Below are positions 58,366-64,000 of a DNA stretch of 64,000 nt, piece after piece. The notes below the pieces were generated by a model, which was not told the DNA's origin, searched no databases, and was given only the letters and a program-made list of their open reading frames with translations. The stretch comes from Sulfurimonas sp. SAG-AH-194-L11 (lineage in GTDB: Bacteria > Campylobacterota > Campylobacteria > Campylobacterales > Sulfurimonadaceae). The stretch is from contig NZ_JAEMVB010000002.1 in NCBI RefSeq assembly GCF_029215995.1, positions 62,001 through 126,000 on the forward strand, given 5' to 3'. Numbering within the stretch: the first letter of the stretch is position 1; every line of letters starts with the position of its first letter. The translations under genes and the position numbers were made by a program.

Positions 58366-60324
58366 ATGAAACTATCAAAATCTACTTGCTATAAAACAAT
58401 AGCAATAAGCCTTAGTCTATTACTGTTTCAGGCATGTAATCCATCTACAACTGCAAAAGTCAGTGGTACAATTAGTTTAATAGAGTTAAATGATTTACAT
58501 GCTCATATAGTGCCACATACTGAGCAGGTAAGAGATACAAATAATACTGTTCCTCAAATTTTATTATCTAAAAGGGGTGGTTTAGCACGCATAAAAGCGA
58601 AAATGACTGAACTTACAAATAGTGGTACCATCATAATGAATATTGGTGATACCTTTCATGGTGGAGCTGAAGCACTCTTCTCAAATGGTAACGATATTGT
58701 TTCTTTAGTAGATGAACTACCTATAGATGTAGCAGTAATGGGTAACTGGGATTTTGCTTATGGTTCGGCTGCTACCCTTGCCAGATTTGGAAATGTTACA
58801 GATGCAAATGTTTCAAGACCAAATGCTCCATACATATCTGCAAATACTTCTTATATCATACCTAAGGGTGTAACAAACAATCCAAATTTAAATGCACAAC
58901 AAAAAATCATTGCTGCATCTGTTTTTACAAAAACTTTTAAGTATACAGTGGGGGATCAATTTCAAAATCCTACTAAAATGATTACACGTAATGGTATTAA
59001 AGTTGGTTTTATAGGTATTACTAGTGATATCATTAATAGAATGAGTCCTTTACTTGCACCAATGATTGAATTTACAGCAGGTGAAACTGCTTATATAGCA
59101 CTTATAGAAAAATACTCCGCGGAGCTCAAAACACAAGGTGCAAATATAATTGTTGTTATGAGTGAGCTTGGTATCCATAAGGATGTACAACTTGGAAATA
59201 AAATCACGGCAAACTCTGTTGATATTTTCTTCTCTGCTCATACTCATGAAGCAACTTTTGATATGATAAATACTACATCTGGTGCTAAAGTTGTAGAATC
59301 TGGTGATGACACATATTTAGGTGAGATGAAAGTAACAGTTACAGATGGAAACATTACAAATTATACTTGGAAACTTCATGAAATTACTAATGATATTACT
59401 CCAGATGCTGCACTCCTTGTAAAGATTAATACTATGAGAGCGAAATATCTTGCTAGTGATGTTAACATTACAACAAATGGAATTAAACCAAATACAGTTG
59501 ATGCAAATCTAACAGCTCAGGAAACAGGTATGGCAAATATTCTCTTCCAGCGTACTCGTACACCAATTGTTTTAAATGCACCACTTAATAAGTTTATAGG
59601 AACAACTACTCTTCCATTAACACGTAAAAATGTTTTAGAAAATGGTTTTAACTCTGTTTTTGGACAACTTCTTACAAATGATAAAAATGCTACCTTAGGA
59701 ATCCTTCCAGGCTTTAGATACGACGACGCGATTATTCCTGCACAGGCAGATACAACAAGTGTAAATGGATATAACTGGACAAGTGAAGCCAATGTAGTCC
59801 TTGATGGAAATATCACAATTGAAAATATCTATAGATTTTTACCCTCTACAAATTTTGTAGCTACTGCAAATATCACAGGGGCAAATATTAAGAGCTTCAT
59901 TGAAAATGAGTTAACATCTGCATTTAGTTCTGATGCCTTTAATCAAGCTGGTGGATGGATGCCAGGTATTACAGGTATTAAAATAAATGTAGCAATTAAT
60001 GCAAGTGATGGTTCTCGACTTATCGGTATAACTTACTTAAATGATGTGGCAATAAATGATACTGATGTATTAAGTGTTGCCTCGGCATGTGCAAGAGAGT
60101 TTGAGCCTACACCAGCACTAGCACAAACTGTTATCTGTGGACAAGCACTTTTTACAGATGTTGTACAAGATAAAAATATGACAACAGCAAATTTTTTGAT
60201 AGATGCATTTACAAGGAACTTAGATGAAAACCTTACTGATATAAAAAGAATTTCAGATAGTGCTAACACACAATTCTGGCCTGCTACACCTTACGTGCAA
60301 CCAATTTTACAAATAGTTCCATAA
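58366..60324 (+). CDS. SoxB-like 5'-nucleotidase-family lipoprotein
   Basis: 652-aa envelope metallophosphoesterase. The lipobox LLFQAC predicts lipidation at Cys24. The metal site includes NDLHAHI (Asp43, His45), IGDTFHGG (Asp95), VMGNWDFAYG (Asn127, where ordinary 5'-nucleotidases have GNHEFD), and later GIHKD and SAHTHEA. The GNWDFAYG segment resembles the GHWEFTYG of SoxB thiosulfohydrolases more than UshA. The C-terminal half is the 5'-nucleotidase domain. Either nucleotide or sulfur-compound hydrolysis is possible. AGGAG precedes the ATG; it is followed 17 nt later by a two-component pair. Confidence 0.82.
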   Translation: MKLSKSTCYKTIAISLSLLLFQACNPSTTAKVSGTISLIELNDLHAHIVPHTEQVRDTNNTVPQILLSKRGGLARIKAKMTELTNSGTIIMNIGDTFHGGAEALFSNGNDIVSLVDELPIDVAVMGNWDFAYGSAATLARFGNVTDANVSRPNAPYISANTSYIIPKGVTNNPNLNAQQKIIAASVFTKTFKYTVGDQFQNPTKMITRNGIKVGFIGITSDIINRMSPLLAPMIEFTAGETAYIALIEKYSAELKTQGANIIVVMSELGIHKDVQLGNKITANSVDIFFSAHTHEATFDMINTTSGAKVVESGDDTYLGEMKVTVTDGNITNYTWKLHEITNDITPDAALLVKINTMRAKYLASDVNITTNGIKPNTVDANLTAQETGMANILFQRTRTPIVLNAPLNKFIGTTTLPLTRKNVLENGFNSVFGQLLTNDKNATLGILPGFRYDDAIIPAQADTTSVNGYNWTSEANVVLDGNITIENIYRFLPSTNFVATANITGANIKSFIENELTSAFSSDAFNQAGGWMPGITGIKINVAINASDGSRLIGITYLNDVAINDTDVLSVASACAREFEPTPALAQTVICGQALFTDVVQDKNMTTANFLIDAFTRNLDENLTDIKRISDSANTQFWPATPYVQPILQIVP

Positions 60325-60341
60325 TTAAGGTAAAATCTTCT

Positions 60342-61019
60342 ATGCAAAAGAGAACATATACAACAAGAATACTTTTGGTAGAAGATGATCAAGGATTAGC
60401 AGATCTTTTGATACGGTTTCTAAGTGATGAATATACTATTATTCATACACTCCTCCCATCTGAAGCACTTGAACAGATAGCACTTGATGATGTTAATATC
60501 ATCTTACTTGACTTAAGCCTTCCACAAATGGATGGACTTGAGTTATGTAAAAAATTAAAAAAAATATCAAAAGCAAAAATAATTATCTCTAGTGCACGTA
60601 ACCTTATAAAAGACAAACTCACAGCTTTTGATTATGGGGCACAAGACTACTTGTCTAAGCCTTATGACCCAAGAGAACTAAAAGCTAGGATAGAACTACA
60701 ACTCAAAAAAGAGACAAACCTTACAACTATTACAAAGACATACATTGAACAAAAAAGCCTCAAGGTTTTTTATAAAGATATGCATGTTACACTCTCTACA
60801 GCAGAATTTGAAATTTTTTCACAACTCTTTAGACATGAGGGACAAATTCTTTCAAGAGAACAATTAGCAAATGCGACACAAGCACATGATTTTGATAGTT
60901 CTCTTGATAGTATTAGTGTACTTATAGGAAGAATTAGAAAAAAACTCTTACCTCTTTATGATAATTATAATTGTATCAGAACCATACGTTTAGCAGGTTA
61001 TACCTATGAATCCATTTAG
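60342..61019 (+). CDS. OmpR-family response regulator
   Basis: 225-aa regulator. Receiver 1-120 with Asp57 (LLDLSLPQMDG) and Lys in YLSKPYDPRE; winged-helix domain 125-225 with LSREQLAN and GRIRKKL and IRTIRLAGYTYE. TAAGG before the ATG. The kinase gene overlaps its 3' end by 14 nt, forming a coupled pair. Confidence 0.92.
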   Translation: MQKRTYTTRILLVEDDQGLADLLIRFLSDEYTIIHTLLPSEALEQIALDDVNIILLDLSLPQMDGLELCKKLKKISKAKIIISSARNLIKDKLTAFDYGAQDYLSKPYDPRELKARIELQLKKETNLTTITKTYIEQKSLKVFYKDMHVTLSTAEFEIFSQLFRHEGQILSREQLANATQAHDFDSSLDSISVLIGRIRKKLLPLYDNYNCIRTIRLAGYTYESI

Positions 61020-62235
61020 CCCCTCGCTAATTAGTAAAATAAAATTCCTTGGATTCATCTTAGCTCTACTTATGCTTCTTATTCTTTTTATTGCTTATGG
61101 AATGAGTATTTTGTATATAAAAAAGAATACTCTTCATGATGCTATAAAACTATCTTCACTTCTAGCCTCTCCTGATGCTAAGTTAAATAAATATTTACTC
61201 CAACATAGTATTAGTCGATTAACAGATGCAGAGTTTAAGAAACTCTTAACAAAAGCAGAACCTTTAATCACAGATAAACTCATCAGAAAATTCTTTGAGG
61301 CCTCTTCAATAAAACTTTTTACAACTAAAAGCACAACTCTCTTCTTATTAAAAAATGAGAATAAAACATATTATTTTCAATCATCTAAGAATTTTTTATC
61401 CTCTAGGCTATTCCCTATCACTATACTTGCAACTCTTTTTTTCATAATCTTATTTGGTATCTATTATTATATTAAAAGTGCATTCAAGCCTTTACTTAGA
61501 CTAAATGATAATATAGAGCATTTTTCAAAGTTTGAAGAGATTCAAATAAGTTATGAGAGTGCAACTGATGAGATTGCTAATGTTGCAAATGCATTTTATA
61601 CTGCAATTGAGTATAATAAAAAGCTAAAACTTCAAAAAGATATGTATATATGTAGTATTATGCATGAGATTAGCACCCCTTTAACTAAAGCAAAGTTTAT
61701 CACATATTTTATGGAAAATGAGCAGGACAAAAATAAACTTAATGCCCTTTTTAACTCTATGCAAGAGGAGTTAGACAAGATACATGAACTTGAAAGTATA
61801 AATACAAAACTTTCTACTTTACAACTCAATAACTACTCTCTCAACCGGCTTGTCGAAGATATTTGTGATGTTCTACTTTTAGAAGCATCGAATATCCAAA
61901 TCACTCAAGAAGATGTAGAAAAGCAGTTTGACTATAGTCTTTTTATCGTTGCCCTCAAGAACCTAATAGATAATGCAGTAAAGTACTCAAAAGATGCGAA
62001 GGTAATAATCACAATAAAGCAAAACTATATGGAAATTAAAAATTTATCTATCCATGACAATAGTTCCTTAGACATTCATAGAGCCCTTCAACCTTTTAAA
62101 AGAGGAGATGAATGCAGTAGCGGTATGGGACTTGGTCTTTTTTTGGTCAACGAAATTATTACTAAGCATAACTTTAGATTAGAGTACAAATTTAATAATT
62201 CATACCATCTATTTAGAATTAATTTCGATTTATAG
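61006..62235 (+). CDS. Sensor histidine kinase partner of the OmpR-type regulator
   Basis: 409-aa membrane kinase. Transmembrane helices at about 13-38 and 136-156 enclose a short periplasmic domain (40-135) with no known fold. HAMP-like linker, then HisKA with His220 in IMHEISTPLTKAKF and an ATPase domain with GMGLGLFLVNE. The G2 region before it is degenerate. The layout resembles Helicobacter ArsS, but this is not evidence of pH sensing. Confidence 0.88.
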   Translation: MNPFSPSLISKIKFLGFILALLMLLILFIAYGMSILYIKKNTLHDAIKLSSLLASPDAKLNKYLLQHSISRLTDAEFKKLLTKAEPLITDKLIRKFFEASSIKLFTTKSTTLFLLKNENKTYYFQSSKNFLSSRLFPITILATLFFIILFGIYYYIKSAFKPLLRLNDNIEHFSKFEEIQISYESATDEIANVANAFYTAIEYNKKLKLQKDMYICSIMHEISTPLTKAKFITYFMENEQDKNKLNALFNSMQEELDKIHELESINTKLSTLQLNNYSLNRLVEDICDVLLLEASNIQITQEDVEKQFDYSLFIVALKNLIDNAVKYSKDAKVIITIKQNYMEIKNLSIHDNSSLDIHRALQPFKRGDECSSGMGLGLFLVNEIITKHNFRLEYKFNNSYHLFRINFDL

Positions 62236-63298
62236 CGTTTAAATCTTTAAAGGCTTGAACCACTCTATCAACTAAAGTCTCCTGTCCTGCACGTAACCAT
62301 TTACGAGGATCATAGTACTTTTTATTTGGTTTATCTTCACCTTCTGGATTTCCTATCTGTGACTGTAGGTAATCATGATATTTTTCTACATAGTTTTTTG
62401 TACCTAACCATGTAGCCCACTGAGTATCCGTATCTATATTCATTTTTATAACGCCATAGCCAATAGCTTCACTAATCTCACTCGGCTCAGAACCTGATCC
62501 ACCATGAAAAACAAAGTTTACAGGTTTAGCCTCACCACCATGCTTAGCAGTGATAAATTTTTGTGAGTTATCTAAAATCTTTGGAGTCAGTGAAACATTT
62601 CCTGGCTTATAAACGCCATGCACATTTCCAAATGAAGCAGCAATTGTAAAGTGTGGAGAAACTTCATTTAAAACTTCATAAGCCAAACATACATCTTCTG
62701 GTTGAGTATACAGAAGTGAGTTGTCCATATCTGTGTTATCAACACCATCTTCTTCTCCACCTGTACAGCCAAGTTCTATCTCTATACTCATACCAATTTT
62801 ACTCATGCGTTCTAAGTAAGCTTTACAAGTAGAGATATTGTACTCTAGTGACTCTTCAGAGAGATCTAACATATGTGATGAAAAAAGTGCTTTACCCTCT
62901 TTAGCAAAGTGTGCTTCACCTGCATCAAGGAGTGCATCTATCCAAGGAAGCAGTTTCTTTGCTGCATGGTCAGTATGTAAAATAACAGCAACGCCATAAG
63001 CTTCAGCCATCATGTGTGTATGTAGTGCCCCAGAAATAGCACCAACAATTGCTGCTTTTTCAGCTTCATTACTAAGACCTTTTCCAGCATAGTAAGATGC
63101 ACCACCATTACTAAACTGAATAATCACAGGAGAATTTACTTTTGCAGCAGCTTCTAACACGGCATTTACAGAGTCCGTACCGACAACATTTACAGCAGGA
63201 ATAGCAAATCCTACTTTTTTTGCATGCTCATACACTTTTTGAACATCATCACCAAAAAGAACTCCAGGTTTTACAATATCTAAAATACCATTACTCAT
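62219..63298 (-). CDS. fba: Class II fructose-bisphosphate aldolase
   Basis: 359-aa Zn enzyme of glycolysis/gluconeogenesis (and of carbon flow from CO2 fixation). Catalytic and Zn residues are in HTDHAAKKLLPW, a Glu-containing GGEEDGVDN loop, FGNVHGVY and FHGGSGS. GAGGTGAG gives a strong ribosome site. It overlaps the convergent kinase gene by 17 nt. Confidence 0.97.
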   Translation of the reverse strand: MSNGILDIVKPGVLFGDDVQKVYEHAKKVGFAIPAVNVVGTDSVNAVLEAAAKVNSPVIIQFSNGGASYYAGKGLSNEAEKAAIVGAISGALHTHMMAEAYGVAVILHTDHAAKKLLPWIDALLDAGEAHFAKEGKALFSSHMLDLSEESLEYNISTCKAYLERMSKIGMSIEIELGCTGGEEDGVDNTDMDNSLLYTQPEDVCLAYEVLNEVSPHFTIAASFGNVHGVYKPGNVSLTPKILDNSQKFITAKHGGEAKPVNFVFHGGSGSEPSEISEAIGYGVIKMNIDTDTQWATWLGTKNYVEKYHDYLQSQIGNPEGEDKPNKKYYDPRKWLRAGQETLVDRVVQAFKDLNAINRN

Positions 63299-63338
63299 AA
63301 AAACTCACCTCAAAAATTTAATTTTCTTATTATATTTA

Positions 63339-63360
63339 AAAGTTCATTTAAAAGAACTTT
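63339..63360. repeat. Short inverted repeat upstream of the cyclase-like gene
   Basis: AAAGTTC and GAACTTT separated by 8 nt, between the divergent fba and cyclase-like genes and just upstream of a TAAAAT -10-like box (63365-63370). It could be an operator, but a chance dyad is also likely in AT-rich DNA. Confidence 0.3.
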
Positions 63361-63397
63361 ATGCTAAAATACTCACAAAAACTAAACTGGTCACACA

Positions 63398-64000
63398 ATG
63401 ACAAAAGCACTTATTACAGATATTGTTCTAATAGATATTATTAACTTTTCACAACTTACATCAGCACAACAGCTAGAGATAGTAGTCTTTTTAACAAAAA
63501 GTTTTAAAAAAATGATAGAGAAGATGTTATATAATTCTAACACACCTTTATCAAAATTTATAATTGGCTATGTCTCAACTGGAGATGGTTTTTACTGTAT
63601 ACTAAATCCTAGGCTTAAAGGATTTGGTCCTATTTTAGGTTTAAGTTTCAACCATTTTTCAGAACACATCTCAAAAAAATATGATTACTTTGAAGGGATT
63701 AGAATAGCTGCTCATACAGGTGAAGTGAATGAGTTTGAAGATATACTTGGGAGTAAAAACTTTATAGGTGATGGACTCAATGACTGTGCACGATACTTAG
63801 AGATAAAAAACTTTGCTATTTCAACAGTTATGGTCTCTGATGCAGCCTATGAAAGTTTAAGAAATTTTCTTACACTTCATAAAGATTTTAATACACTCCT
63901 CACAAAAAGAGAGCTTAAAAAGTCAACTGTGCAACACTTTAAAGATAAACATGGAAATAAAAAAGAGGGATGTTTAATCTGGTTAAGAAAATCTGGGATT
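63398..64000 (+). CDS. Class III adenylyl/guanylyl cyclase-like protein (truncated by window end)
   Basis: 201 codons are visible and the gene continues beyond the window. The fold pattern matches the class III nucleotide cyclase homology domain: LIDIINFSQL (first metal Asp near residue 13), VSTGDGFYCIL (second Asp), RIAAHTGEV and FIGDGLNDCARYLEI. Substrate-specifying residues are not certain, and some proteins of this type are degenerate. ATG start, no clear Shine-Dalgarno. Confidence 0.7.
   Translation, partial: MTKALITDIVLIDIINFSQLTSAQQLEIVVFLTKSFKKMIEKMLYNSNTPLSKFIIGYVSTGDGFYCILNPRLKGFGPILGLSFNHFSEHISKKYDYFEGIRIAAHTGEVNEFEDILGSKNFIGDGLNDCARYLEIKNFAISTVMVSDAAYESLRNFLTLHKDFNTLLTKRELKKSTVQHFKDKHGNKKEGCLIWLRKSGI

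Overview
The window reads as chromosomal DNA of a Campylobacterota (epsilonproteobacterial) bacterium, most likely Sulfurimonas or a close relative. The evidence is low GC, very tight gene packing, and gene orders typical of this group: hypothetical gene-flgR at the left edge, hemE followed by a COG0731 radical SAM gene, and rplY-pth-lptG-lysA-HAD-pheA-hisC-fliF-fliG-fliH-dxs. Two-component and cyclic-di-GMP genes are numerous. No rRNA, tRNA, insertion sequence or CRISPR array was recognised. These assignments rest on reading motifs; no database search was run.

Layout. 1-5.8 kb (+): a small protein with no usable start codon, an FlgR-like regulator without a DNA-binding domain, asd, a YqhA/UPF0114 membrane protein, hemE, a radical SAM protein and an alpha/beta hydrolase. 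5.9-10.75 kb (+): an accessory insert of two overlapping genes, a single-chain restriction-modification enzyme and a RhuM-family protein. 10.75-19.5 kb: an M29-like aminopeptidase, Tex, and a minus-strand operon with OvoA (5-histidylcysteine sulfoxide synthase plus methyltransferase), a PLP C-S lyase (candidate OvoB), a 73-aa protein and a PPOX-like flavoprotein; then pgeF, an Rrf2 regulator and DUF4395. 19.6-33.6 kb (-): one long array, tal-pilT-rplY-pth-lptG-lysA-HAD-pheA-hisC-fliF-fliG-fliH-dxs.

33.7-37.5 kb (-): bioD, pyrB, pabB and a sensor kinase. 37.5-38.5 kb (+): a 53-aa protein and an EAL protein behind a promoter bracketed by two Fur-box-like sequences. A 200-bp convergent spacer rich in hairpins separates them from ilvC. 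39.9-43.9 kb: a NYN/PIN-like protein, a FIST-GGDEF-EAL protein and a DUF1624 membrane protein. 43.9-51.6 kb (-): clpB-rpmH-rnpA-yidD-yidC-jag-mnmE-ruvX; rpmH (44 codons) and rnpA (non-canonical start) were read directly from the sequence. 51.7-64 kb: a nitroreductase, a D-cysteine desulfhydrase/ACC deaminase-like enzyme, a PEB4-like PPIase, a hybrid kinase, nth, two tiny envelope proteins, cmoA, a SoxB-like 5'-nucleotidase-family lipoprotein followed by a response regulator/kinase pair, class II fba, and the start of a class III cyclase-like protein cut by the window end.

Most genes are housekeeping. The most interesting parts are the ovothiol-type operon, the putatively iron-regulated 53-aa/EAL unit, the SoxB-like lipoprotein beside a two-component system, the restriction-RhuM insert, and the unusual starts of rnpA and the first gene.
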